A stretch of 21,093 bases of DNA from JBJXHG01 sp046160865 (GTDB taxonomy: Bacteria > Planctomycetota > UBA1135 > GCA-002686595): the NCBI GenBank assembly GCA_046160865.1, contig JBJXHG010000073.1, forward strand, positions 1 through 21,093. Reading direction: 5' to 3'. Each line of letters begins with the position of its first letter. The stretch's first letter is position 1. Below, piece by piece: positions 6,990-15,200 of the stretch. The notes beneath the pieces were generated by a model, which had not been told where the DNA came from, searched no databases, and saw nothing but the letters and a program-made list of their open reading frames with translations. Position numbers and translations under genes: made by a program.

Positions 6990-8519
6990 ATGGACTCCCA
7001 CATCCTCTCCTGGATCACGTTCATCCCGCTGATCGGGATGGCGCTGATCATGTGCTTGCCGAAGACGGCGATCGGAGCGATCAAGGCGGTCAGCCTCATC
7101 GCGACGTTCATCCCGCTCGTGCTGGCGACGCAGGTGTACTTCGGCCTGTTCGACATCGGAGCGAGCGGCTACCAGCTGATCGAGCGCATCGACTGGATCC
7201 CGGGCATCGGTGCGCAGTACTACGTCGGCGTCGACGGGTTGTCGTTGCCGCTCGTGTGGCTGACGACGCTGCTGCTCTTCATCGCCGTCCCGGCGAGCTT
7301 CAACATCGAGAAGGCGCAGAAGTCGTACTTCGCGCTGCTCCTGCTGCTCGAGGTCGGTGTCGCGGGCGTGTTCATCTCGCTCGACTACTTCCTCTTCTAC
7401 GTGTTCTGGGAAATCATGCTCCTGCCGATGTACTTCCTCATCGGCATCTGGGGCGGACCGCGGCGCGAGTACGCGGCGATCAAGTTCTTCCTCTACACGC
7501 TGGCGGGCTCGGTGCTGATGCTCGTCGCCGTCGTCGCGCTGCGCATCTCCACCGGAACGTTCTCGATCCCCGACATGGTCGCGATGGCGAGCTCGGGTGG
7601 CCTCACCGGAGCGAACCTGCCGTTCAACGGCGCGCTGATCGGGATGAAGTTCTCGACGTGGGTGTTCTGGTTCCTGTTCGTCGCGTTCGCGATCAAGGTG
7701 CCGGTCTTCCCGTTCCACACGTGGCTACCCGACGCGCACGTGCAAGCACCGACGCCGATCTCGGTCATTCTGGCCGGCATCCTGCTGAAGCTCGGCGGCT
7801 ACGGCATGCTCCGCGCGTGCTTCCCGATCGTGCCCGACGCCTTCCGCGAGTTCGCGTTCGTGCTCGGCGTGCTCGGCGCGTTCAGCATCGTATACGGCGC
7901 CTTCGTCGCGCTCGGACAGACCGACTTCAAGCGCCTCGTCGCGTACAGCTCGGTCAGCCACATGGGCTACGTGCTGCTCGGTTTCGCGGCGCTCACCGAG
8001 TGGGGGATGAACGGTGCGGCGCTACAGATGTTCAACCACGGCACGTCCTCGGCCGCGTGCTTCCTCGTGGTCGGTGTGATCTACGATCGCGCGCACCACC
8101 GCGACCTGAACGGCTTCGGCGGCATGTCGCAGGTGATGCCGAGGTACTGGGCGCTGACGACGATCGCTTTCTTCGCGTCGATCGGACTGCCGGGCATGGC
8201 CGGGTTCATCTCCGAGTTCATGACGCTGTACGGCGCCTACCAAGCCGAGGACACGCGCTTCCGCATCCTCGTCCTGATCTCGACGATCGGCATCGTGCTG
8301 ACCGCCGCGTACTTGCTGTGGGCGATGCAGCGCATCTTCCTCGGCAAGCTGAACGAGAAGTACAAGGACCTGCCGGACATCTCGTTCCGCGAGACGTTCT
8401 CGCAGGCGCCGCTGCTCTTCCTGTGCATCCTGCTCGGCGTGTTCCCGTACCTTCTGCTCGACTGGATGGACGTGAGCGTCAAGAACCTCGTCGCGATGCT
8501 GAAAGTCGCCGGTTCTTGA
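6990..8519 (+). CDS. nuoM: NADH-quinone oxidoreductase subunit M (proton-pumping antiporter-like)
   Basis: NuoM is the middle-distal antiporter-like pump, 509 residues and close to the family norm. Motifs seen are FYVFWEIMLLPMYFLIGIWG with the conserved pump glutamate, KVPVFPFHTWLPDAHVQAPT, SVILAGILLKLGGYG, and SSVSHMGYVLLG. About 14 hydrophobic segments are visible along its length. The start ATG 6990 follows a pyrimidine-rich leader with no Shine-Dalgarno sequence. It is nevertheless supported because typical NuoM begins only a few residues before its first helix, as here. The TGA stop is at 8517-8519, and nuoN follows 13 bases later. Confidence 0.96.
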   Translation: MDSHILSWITFIPLIGMALIMCLPKTAIGAIKAVSLIATFIPLVLATQVYFGLFDIGASGYQLIERIDWIPGIGAQYYVGVDGLSLPLVWLTTLLLFIAVPASFNIEKAQKSYFALLLLLEVGVAGVFISLDYFLFYVFWEIMLLPMYFLIGIWGGPRREYAAIKFFLYTLAGSVLMLVAVVALRISTGTFSIPDMVAMASSGGLTGANLPFNGALIGMKFSTWVFWFLFVAFAIKVPVFPFHTWLPDAHVQAPTPISVILAGILLKLGGYGMLRACFPIVPDAFREFAFVLGVLGAFSIVYGAFVALGQTDFKRLVAYSSVSHMGYVLLGFAALTEWGMNGAALQMFNHGTSSAACFLVVGVIYDRAHHRDLNGFGGMSQVMPRYWALTTIAFFASIGLPGMAGFISEFMTLYGAYQAEDTRFRILVLISTIGIVLTAAYLLWAMQRIFLGKLNEKYKDLPDISFRETFSQAPLLFLCILLGVFPYLLLDWMDVSVKNLVAMLKVAGS

Positions 8520-8532
8520 GCGCGCGAACACC

Positions 8533-10029
8533 GTGAACGTCTACCTCGACCAACTCGGCTCGATCGCGCCCGAGCTCACGCTCACGCTGACGTGCCTCGT
8601 CGTGCTCGTGCAGGACCTCGTCCAGCGCGGCAAGAACTCGAACTCGGTCGGCGCGGTGACGCTCGTCGGGCTCGGCATCTGCTGCGCGCAGCTGCTCGGC
8701 CAGTGGGACGAGCCGACGCGCACCGTGTTCGGCATGGTCGAGGTCGACCGCTTCGCGAACTTCTTCAAGCTGTTCACGGTCGTGTCGCTCGCCGCCGTCG
8801 TCCTGTTCGTCTTGTGCGATCGCCGCGAGCGCAAACAAGGCGTCGGCGAGTACTACTTCCTGCTGCTCGGTGCCGGCATCGGGATCTTCTTCATGGTCGG
8901 CACGAACAACCTGCTGCTCTTGATGCTCGGCCTCGAGCTCCTGAGCCTGGCGAGCTACTCGCTGGCAGGCTTCCACAAGGGCGACCGCAAGTCCGCCGAA
9001 GCTTCGATGAAGTACGTGATCTTCGGCGGCTTGAGCGCCGGGATCATGCTGTACGGCATCAGCTTGCTGTACGGCATCACCGGCACGATCGATCTCGCGC
9101 AGATGGGCAGCTCGGTCGGCACGAGCCTCTCGTCCGATCTCGCGACGCAGATCCACAAGAGCCCGATCCCGATCGCCGTCGCGGTCGTGATGATCCTCGG
9201 CGGCTTCGCGTACAAGATCTCCGTCGTTCCGTTCCACTTCTGGACGCCGGACGTGTACGAGGGCGCGCCGACGCCGGTCACGACGTTCCTCGCCGTCGCA
9301 TCGAAAGCGGCGGGCTTCGGCGCGCTCTTGCGCTTCGTCGGCGCGCTGTTCCTGAAGGCGGGCGTCAGCGGTGAGGTCGCGGCGTACGGCGAGCGTATCG
9401 GCCTGCTGCTCGCGATCGTCGCCGCGATCACGATGACGCTCGGGAACCTGGCGGCGCTGCGCCAGTCGAGCTTGAAGCGCATGCTCGCGTACTCGTCGAT
9501 CGCGCACGCGGGCTACGCGCTGATCGGCGTCGCGACGATGACGAGCGCCGGGTTCGAGACGGCGATGTACTACCTCGCCGCGTACTACTTGATGAACCTG
9601 GGCGCGTTCGGTTTCCTGCTCTACTTCGAAGGCATCACCGGCTCGGACGCGATCGACAACCTGAAGGGCATGGGTTGGAAGGCGCCGGTCGTGTCGATCA
9701 CGATGGTCGCGTTCCTCGTGAGCCTGACGGGCTTGCCGCCGACGGTCGGCTTCTACGGCAAGTACCTGCTCTTCGTCGAGGGTTACCAGTCCGGTCTCGG
9801 CTGGCTCGTGCTCGTCGCCGCGCTGAACAGCGTGATCAGCCTCTTCTATTACTTCCGCATCGCGAAGGCCTTGTTCCTCGCCGACCCGTCCGAGCGCACC
9901 GCCGCCCCGCAGCCCGTGTTCGTCGGCTTCCTGCTCCTGCTCGGCGTCGGCACGCTCGTGCTCGGCATCTACACCTCGCCGCTGGTCGACTGGGCGAAGT
10001 CGAGCCTCGACATCTTGTCCCGGGCTTAG
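8533..10029 (+). CDS. nuoN: NADH-quinone oxidoreductase subunit N (proton-pumping antiporter-like)
   Basis: NuoN is the antiporter-like pump closest to NuoK, 498 residues, with about 14 hydrophobic segments. Family motifs are LGLELLSLASYSLAGF (pump glutamate), EASMKYVIFGGLSAGIMLYG, YKISVVPFHFWTPDVYEGAP, SLKRMLAYSSIAHAGYALIG, and GLPPTVGFYGKYLLF. The start is GTG 8533, chosen because an upstream in-frame ATG is absent and the distance to the first helix is normal; no clear ribosome binding site precedes it. The stop TAG (10027-10029) lies inside the left terminal repeat of the inverted-repeat element that follows, so the last residues may have been changed by its insertion. This is the last nuo gene in the run. 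Confidence 0.96.
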   Translation: MNVYLDQLGSIAPELTLTLTCLVVLVQDLVQRGKNSNSVGAVTLVGLGICCAQLLGQWDEPTRTVFGMVEVDRFANFFKLFTVVSLAAVVLFVLCDRRERKQGVGEYYFLLLGAGIGIFFMVGTNNLLLLMLGLELLSLASYSLAGFHKGDRKSAEASMKYVIFGGLSAGIMLYGISLLYGITGTIDLAQMGSSVGTSLSSDLATQIHKSPIPIAVAVVMILGGFAYKISVVPFHFWTPDVYEGAPTPVTTFLAVASKAAGFGALLRFVGALFLKAGVSGEVAAYGERIGLLLAIVAAITMTLGNLAALRQSSLKRMLAYSSIAHAGYALIGVATMTSAGFETAMYYLAAYYLMNLGAFGFLLYFEGITGSDAIDNLKGMGWKAPVVSITMVAFLVSLTGLPPTVGFYGKYLLFVEGYQSGLGWLVLVAALNSVISLFYYFRIAKALFLADPSERTAAPQPVFVGFLLLLGVGTLVLGIYTSPLVDWAKSSLDILSRA

Positions 10030-10113
10030 AGCACGTCCTAAGACCTCGCCGCGGCCCGAGAGCGAGCGAGCCGATGCGGCGCAAGGGAGGTAAGCCCCGG
10101 TGCGCGCAGCGCA

Positions 10114-10140
10114 TCGAAACGCGCCAGCGGCGCGCTTCGA
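10114..10140 (+). repeat. Hairpin inside the nuoN-downstream element
   Basis: TCGAAACGCGCC (10114-10125) and GGCGCGCTTCGA (10129-10140) form a 12-bp stem with one A/C mismatch and a three-base AGC loop. It is not followed by a T-run, so it does not look like an intrinsic terminator. Confidence 0.75.
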
Positions 10141-10154
10141 AGGGGATCCCACGA

Positions 10155-10178
10155 TGCGTATTGACGAAGCAATACGCA
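10155..10178 (+). repeat. Perfect 9-bp hairpin inside the nuoN-downstream element
   Basis: TGCGTATTG (10155-10163), a six-base loop ACGAAG, and CAATACGCA (10170-10178) form a perfect stem. GAGGAGG follows at once. An alternative pairing exists between CGCATCG (10110-10116) and CGATGCG (10152-10158), so mutually exclusive folds are possible. Confidence 0.75.
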
Positions 10179-10250
10179 GAGGAGGTTCGACGCCGCGCCG
10201 CGGCGGCGCAGTCGCCCGAAGCCCGACGAGGTTTTAGGACGTGCTCTTAG

Positions 10251-10457
10251 AGCGGAGCGACGCTCGGCGAGGCTGGTCGCCCGCCCCGATCGCTCTCGCG
10301 AAAAGTCGCCGGGGTCTCGCGCTCGGGAGGCAGTCCCGGTCGGCCGTCCGACGCGTTTTGCGTCTTGCCTGACGCTCCGCTTACACGGAGAATGCGTCCG
10401 CGCACGGGGCGACTCGCAATCCGGCCCCGCGCGAGGAGCGCCCGGGAGAGCGCATGC
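10251..10457 (+). other. Leader region before the three-gene cassette
   Basis: These 207 bases hold no gene I would accept. The frame of the next gene stays open back to 10365, but that upstream part is arginine-rich read-through and there is a better start at 10458. Small inverted repeats occur: GAGCG/CGCTC at 10255-10265, and GACGC-GTTTT-GCGTC at 10350-10364. Neither has a T-run. The promoter for the cassette is probably here, but no convincing -35/-10 pair was recognised. Confidence 0.5.
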
Positions 10458-11123
10458 ATGGCCAGAGGATTCTTTCCGCTCGGCGGCGAGAACTCGGGAG
10501 AACCAATCGATCCGCGCGACGTCGAGTCGTGGGGCCACGGAGATTCGTATCCCGGCCAAGCGATCCTCGGCGGCGCATCGATGCGCGAAGTGCTCCATCG
10601 GTTGATCGACGGCGATCCGATCGAGCTGCGCCCGCGCTGCATGGCGAAGTTGCGCGACGGCGCGTGGTTCGTGTCGCTCGATCGCACGCACTTGCGTGCC
10701 GCGGCGCGTGTCGCCTACGCATCGCGCGTCTATCGGGGCAGCCCGCCGCTCGACGCCTGGCTCCACGCGCGCATCGATCAATCCATCGAGGAGCTCGTGC
10801 GCGAGGAGCACGAGGACGAGCGCGCGCAGAAGGTGCCGGGCACACGGCCCGATCCCTTGTACGCGTACCTCGCCGCGGTGCTCGGGCTCGAGTTCCCGCT
10901 CGCGCGCCGCGCGTGTGTCGCGCTCAATCGCTTGCCGACCGAGGAACGCGCGACGTTCTTCGCCGTCGTCCTCGACCGCAAGTCCGTTCATCGCCGCGTC
11001 GCGGAGGGCAACGGTCCGCCCGCGACCGTGCTCGCCCAATTGAAGGCCGCCACCGACGCGATCGAAGCCGTGACCGGCTGGGATCGCCGCACGCGGCCGG
11101 GAGATCCATACGATGAGTTCTGA
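10458..11123 (+). CDS. Divergent sigma-70-like protein, function unproven
   Basis: This 221-residue soluble protein resembles an extracytoplasmic-function sigma factor in layout only. Residues ~76-115 (with VYRGSPPLDAWLHARIDQSI) look like a region-2 fold, where a segment of this type precedes the promoter-melting helix. Residues ~148-203 (RACVALNRLPTEERATFFAV, then GNGPPATVLAQLKAATDAI) look like a region-4 helix-turn-helix. The match is from memory and weak at key positions, so DNA binding is inferred. ATG 10458 was chosen over the open upstream frame because GGGAG at 10444-10448 is well spaced and upstream codons look non-coding. The gene overlaps the next one by 11 bases, so the two are co-translated. 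It could instead be an uncharacterised protein with chance similarity. Confidence 0.75.
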   Translation: MARGFFPLGGENSGEPIDPRDVESWGHGDSYPGQAILGGASMREVLHRLIDGDPIELRPRCMAKLRDGAWFVSLDRTHLRAAARVAYASRVYRGSPPLDAWLHARIDQSIEELVREEHEDERAQKVPGTRPDPLYAYLAAVLGLEFPLARRACVALNRLPTEERATFFAVVLDRKSVHRRVAEGNGPPATVLAQLKAATDAIEAVTGWDRRTRPGDPYDEF

Positions 11124-12051
11124 ACACGCCTTGCTCGACGCCGACTTCGAAGCGCTGTTGCGCGAAGTCGCGGCGAACCCGCGCTCGAGCCTCCTGCGTG
11201 TCGAGCGCCCGCGCATGCTGCCCGAGCTGTTCGACGAGCGCGTGCATCTCGGCAGCCAACGCGCCGGACTGACGAGTGCCGAGCGCCACCTCCTACAAGT
11301 CCACCGCGGCGAGGTCGCGTGGCTCCTGCGCGAGGCGTGCATGATCAAGCTGATCGAGGGACCGCGGAACCGGCGCTACGTCAGTCCGTACTCCGGTCCG
11401 GGCAAGAAGGTCGAACTGCTCTCGGATCGCCAGCTCGCGCGTCGCGTGGACGAGAGCGAGGACGCATCGAGGGACTCGATCGAGTGCCTGGACGGCCTCG
11501 AGCTCTTGCAGCGCTGCGTCGCCGATCGAGTGGGCGAAGAGCCGAACGTCGCGGAACTCGCGACGGCTTCGTTGCGTCTGGAGCCGAGCGATCAGGCGAG
11601 GTTGATGGTGGGGTTGGATCTCACGAATCGAGGTGCGCCGCGATCTGCGCTGGAACTTCTGCGCCGATTCATGGATGACGAGCCGTCTGACCTGTACGCA
11701 GCGATTGCGCTGGAGTACATGGGTAGAGCATTTACTGACATAAACCCGAGCAAAGCGTTCGATGCGTACAAGCGATCTTCAGAGCAACCTTGTGGGCGTG
11801 TATGGAGTCTGCTGTCTCGACAGGTGTTCGGTTTTCAGCTGGGGATCAGAGATGACGCACTTGTGTCATCGCGCATGCTGGCTGAGCATATGTCCGAACG
11901 CGATCCAGTCATCGACTTGTTCGTTGACGCTTTGACCCACGGAAGACGAATGCACGAATGGTCACCTACGCCAGTCGGTCTTGACCTAGCTCGGTCGCTG
12001 CAGGACTCTTTGAATGCCATTGGAAGGAGAGTCGCCGATGTTTTCAGGTGA
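11113..12051 (+). CDS. Protein of unknown function with possible TPR-like C-terminal half
   Basis: I do not recognise this 312-residue protein. It has no signal peptide or membrane segment. The first ~155 residues are Arg/Glu-rich and high in G+C. Residues ~155-230 (ARLMVGLDLTNRG, ALELLRRFMDDEPSDLYAAI, then ALEYMGRAF) are helical, with spacing reminiscent of tetratricopeptide repeats; this is tentative. Hand counting over 11701-12060 gives about 54% G+C, against about 68% in a nuoN sample, and rare-looking codons such as ATA occur. This suggests that the 3' half has a different history. ATG 11113 has GGGAG at 11099-11103 and lies within the end of the previous gene. Its own end overlaps the small secreted peptide gene by 14 bases. 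Confidence 0.85.
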   Translation: MSSEHALLDADFEALLREVAANPRSSLLRVERPRMLPELFDERVHLGSQRAGLTSAERHLLQVHRGEVAWLLREACMIKLIEGPRNRRYVSPYSGPGKKVELLSDRQLARRVDESEDASRDSIECLDGLELLQRCVADRVGEEPNVAELATASLRLEPSDQARLMVGLDLTNRGAPRSALELLRRFMDDEPSDLYAAIALEYMGRAFTDINPSKAFDAYKRSSEQPCGRVWSLLSRQVFGFQLGIRDDALVSSRMLAEHMSERDPVIDLFVDALTHGRRMHEWSPTPVGLDLARSLQDSLNAIGRRVADVFR

Positions 12052-12220
12052 TCGCCGTGTCTGGAGCGCAAGAGTTCTGCTATTGCTGCTGCTGTGTGTG
12101 GTCGGATTCGCCGTGCCACACGCGAAGGCATTCCAAGCGCATGTGGGCCCGCCTACTACGCCGCATAGCCCTACAACAGGGCAATTCAGCCGAAGCACAA
12201 ACCCGCCGTCGTACCCGTGA
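12038..12220 (+). CDS. Small secreted peptide, 60 residues with signal sequence
   Basis: The product starts with a basic segment (MFSGDRRVWSAR), a leucine-rich hydrophobic core (VLLLLLLCVVGFAV) and a signal peptidase I-like site PHAKA before FQAHVG. This leaves a predicted mature peptide of about 29 residues rich in Pro, Thr and Ser, with no charged cluster. Cys20 is inside the hydrophobic core and does not form a lipobox. The start ATG 12038 is strongly supported by GGAAGGAGAG at 12022-12031, with good spacing; an in-frame ATG at 12014 is less well placed. It is the third gene of a tightly overlapping set. No family was recognised. G+C is lower than in the nuo genes, as in the 3' half of the preceding gene. 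Confidence 0.7.
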   Translation: MFSGDRRVWSARVLLLLLLCVVGFAVPHAKAFQAHVGPPTTPHSPTTGQFSRSTNPPSYP

Positions 12221-12269
12221 CGTGATCGTGACGATTCTGCGCTGAACCGCTCCGACGCGAGACCTCGAC

Positions 12270-15200
12270 ATGCGCACGAAGCTCGGCATGGTGGTGATCT
12301 GCTCGGCCGCCGTCGCGACCGCGCTTTCACTCTGGCTCGCTCGCTCGTCGAAGCCGAGCGATTCGCCGGCCAAAGCCGCGAGCGCGCACTCAACCCGCGA
12401 GCTCAGTCCGCCCGAGAACGAGCGCGCAGTCGGCAACATCGTCGACGCGGATCTGCGCGCGCCCGACCGCTACACCCCGTCGAGCGCGCCCGCGAGCGAC
12501 ACAGCGCAACGCCCGCGCGCTGTCGTGCCGGCGCGGACACGCATCGTCTCCGAAGCCGGCGACCCCATCTCCGGCGCACTCGTCACGTGGTCGCCGCTCT
12601 CGCGCGCGTGGCTCGAGCGCGCGATCCACTGGCCCGATCTCGATTGGGCAGCGCTCGGGCGCGATCGCCGCACGTTCACGAGCGACGCGGACGGCAACGT
12701 CTTCGTCTCGGACCTGCCGGCGGCGAGCGGAGCCGAGGCTTCCGTGCTGTGGATCACGCATGTCGGCCATCGAGCGACGCCGATCGTGCTCGACTTCCCG
12801 TCGTCCGCGCTCGCGTTGCCGGCGGAAGTCGTGCTTCCGTCGTGCGCACCGCTGAACGTCCTGGTTCTCGACGTGAACGGCAAGCCAACGCAAGGTGCGA
12901 CGATCGTCGAGCTCGTCGATTTCTCACGCGACGACGCGCTGCTGGAAGGCGGAGCAGGGGAGCGAGCCGCGTACGTGCTCCGTGCGGTGACGCAGAGTGA
13001 CGTGAATGGCAGCGCGCAGCTCGCTGCGCTCACCGGCAAGCACTACGTGTACGCAGAACTCGGCGATCTGCGATCCGAGCCCTGGCTTGGCGCTGCTCCC
13101 GCGGGCGTCACGCTCGAGCTGCAGCCGACGTTTCGTGCCGGCGGACGGGTCGCTCTCGACGCGGGTGCGCATTCGAGTGACATGCGCGTCAAGTGCACGG
13201 TGTTCCGCGGATACGACGGGACCGTCGTCCAGCGCGTCGCCGTCCGACCGGATGGAACGTGGGGTGACGTCGCGTTGCCACTCGTGAAATGCGACGAGTA
13301 CGTCTTCAGCTTCCGAGGCGGCGACTTTGCCGAGGAAGTGATCTCGTTCCCTCCACCCGCAGCCGGCGCGCGACTCACGGCTGATTTCCATCCGAAGAGC
13401 GGGCTCTCGATCCCGATTCGCGTCGTCGACGCCGACGGCAATCCGTTGAAGGACGCGACCGCGTCGGCGCACTGGAATGTCGACGGACGATGGCACGGCT
13501 TGAGCGTCAAGACGGACGCGAGCGGCAACGCGCTCGTTCGAAACTGCCTCGCCGGTCAGATCTGGGTGCGCGCGCGAGCCGATCGCTTCATTCAGAAGAC
13601 TCTGCCCGAGCTCGCTCTCACAACGCAGCCTCTCGAGCCGCTCGTCGTGCAGCTCGACCGCTCCGGTCGCATCACCGGCCGCTGTACGCGCGCCGGCGAG
13701 CCCGTGTCCGATTTCTCGGTGCTCTTCTGGCTGAGCGGCGGCGAATCACGTGGCAAGCAGGTGGTCAGCGGCAGCGCCGACGGCTCGTTTGCCATCGAGG
13801 AGGCACCACTCGGCGACGTGCAACTCGTCGTCACCACGAACGACGTCGCGCGCGGGGACGCACAGCGAGTGACCGTGACCGCCGGTGTCACCAGCGAAGT
13901 CGAGTTCGATCTCGCGCAGCCGATTGCGGGCAAGGGCCGTGTGCTCGATGGCGTGACCGGCGAGCCAGTGCCGGGTGCGCGCGTGCAAGTGGTGATCCTC
14001 GATCCAATGAAGAACGTCGTCGTGGAGCTATGGAAAGCCGCCGAGCCGGCGTCGTCCGACGGTTCCTTCGAGCTGAGTGGCTTGGTGCCGGGCGCGAACG
14101 TCGTCGCCGTCACCGCACCGGGGTATGGCAAGCTCGACGTGCGCGCGATCGGCTTCGCCGGCCGCACCGTCGAGTTCGGAACCATCGGCCTCCATCGCAA
14201 GGGGTCGGCGGAGATCCAGCTTGTCTCGAAGACACCGAGCGACTTCACGCAGTACCGCGCGAGCATCGACGGCACGATCTTCGTTCCCTATCAGAGTTTC
14301 TCCGCGAACGGACGGTTGATCTACGAGGATCTCGATCCAGACCTCTACTCGCTCACGATCACTTTCCCCGACGGCGCGCAGCGCATCGACGATCTCGTCG
14401 TTCGACCCGGCGCGCGCACGGAGATCGAGATTCCGGTCCGCACCACGCCGGTCACGGTCGAAGTGGTTGCGAGCTCCGCCGCTTCGAGCGAGCCGTACAA
14501 GTTGCACGTCGGGTTCCAGAACGCGCGCTTCACGGCCGCGGAGTACACGTACGTCGTTCCCGAGTCGCGACGATTGCAGATCGACGGCATGACGGGAGAA
14601 CGAATGACGCTGCGCTTGCTTGCGGCTACTGGCCGTTGTGTCGCGATCGACGAGGTCGCGCTCGTGCCGGCTCCACCGCCGCTCGTCACGCTGCACGCAC
14701 GCGATGACGCGCTTACGTTTCGCGTCACGGACGCGGAGCGGCGTCCGGTGCCCGGCGTGCGCGTCGTGATCACCTCGACGAACAACGACACGGGCTGGAA
14801 GGAACACCTGCAGAGCGACGCGCGGGGCGAGTGTCAGCTCGGCGGCATCGCAATGAGCCAAGTATTCGTGCTCCTGCACCATCCCGATCGCGGCGTCGAG
14901 CTCAGCCAGCTCGTCGAGGTGCCGAAGGACCGCGAAGGTACGATCGATCTGACCTTCGCGCCGCAGCACACCTTGCGCGTGCGGCTGCTCGAGCGCGATG
15001 TCGCCGTGCCGAACGTCGAGGTGAGCGTGCAGGACTCGCAGGGACTCGTGTTCGGCCTCGGCGCCACGTTCACGGACCGCGACGGCATCGCGAGCTGGGG
15101 ACCCGTCGGTAGTGGCAACGTCGCCCTCTACGTCTTGAACGGCAAGTACTGGTGGAGCACGCGCGAGCTGCACGTCTCCGGCAACGACGCGATCCCGATC

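Larger units (their letters stand above)
10025..10250. mobile_element. 226-bp inverted-repeat element (MITE-like) at the end of nuoN
   Basis: The ends 10025-10048 and 10227-10250 are inverted copies matching at 22 of 24 positions. The direct repeat CTTAGAGC occurs at both edges (10025-10032 and 10246-10253) and could include a target duplication, but its limits overlap the inverted repeat. The interior contains two strong hairpins (10114-10140 and 10155-10178) and no believable gene. Size, terminal repeats and lack of coding capacity fit a miniature inverted-repeat transposable element. A structured RNA or large cruciform at the 3' end of the nuo transcript is the other reading. The element differs in sequence from the 183-bp family seen later in the window. 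Confidence 0.65.

Noticed and set aside
5771..8536. A 921-residue plus-strand frame across the nuoL/nuoM junction
   Set aside because: It is arginine-rich out-of-frame translation of nuoL and nuoM, with no ribosome binding site and no family motif.
10350..10364. GACGC-GTTTT-GCGTC hairpin as a terminator
   Set aside because: Only five base pairs and no following T-run.
10365..10457. N-terminal extension of the sigma-like gene to ATG 10365
   Set aside because: The added 31 residues are arginine-rich and lack a binding site at the start. ATG 10458 has well-spaced GGGAG.
12048..12245. A 65-residue frame with a cysteine run (CYCCCC)
   Set aside because: It overlaps the signal-peptide gene at 12038 in another frame and lacks its own ribosome binding site. 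The cysteines come from reading the leucine-codon run out of frame.
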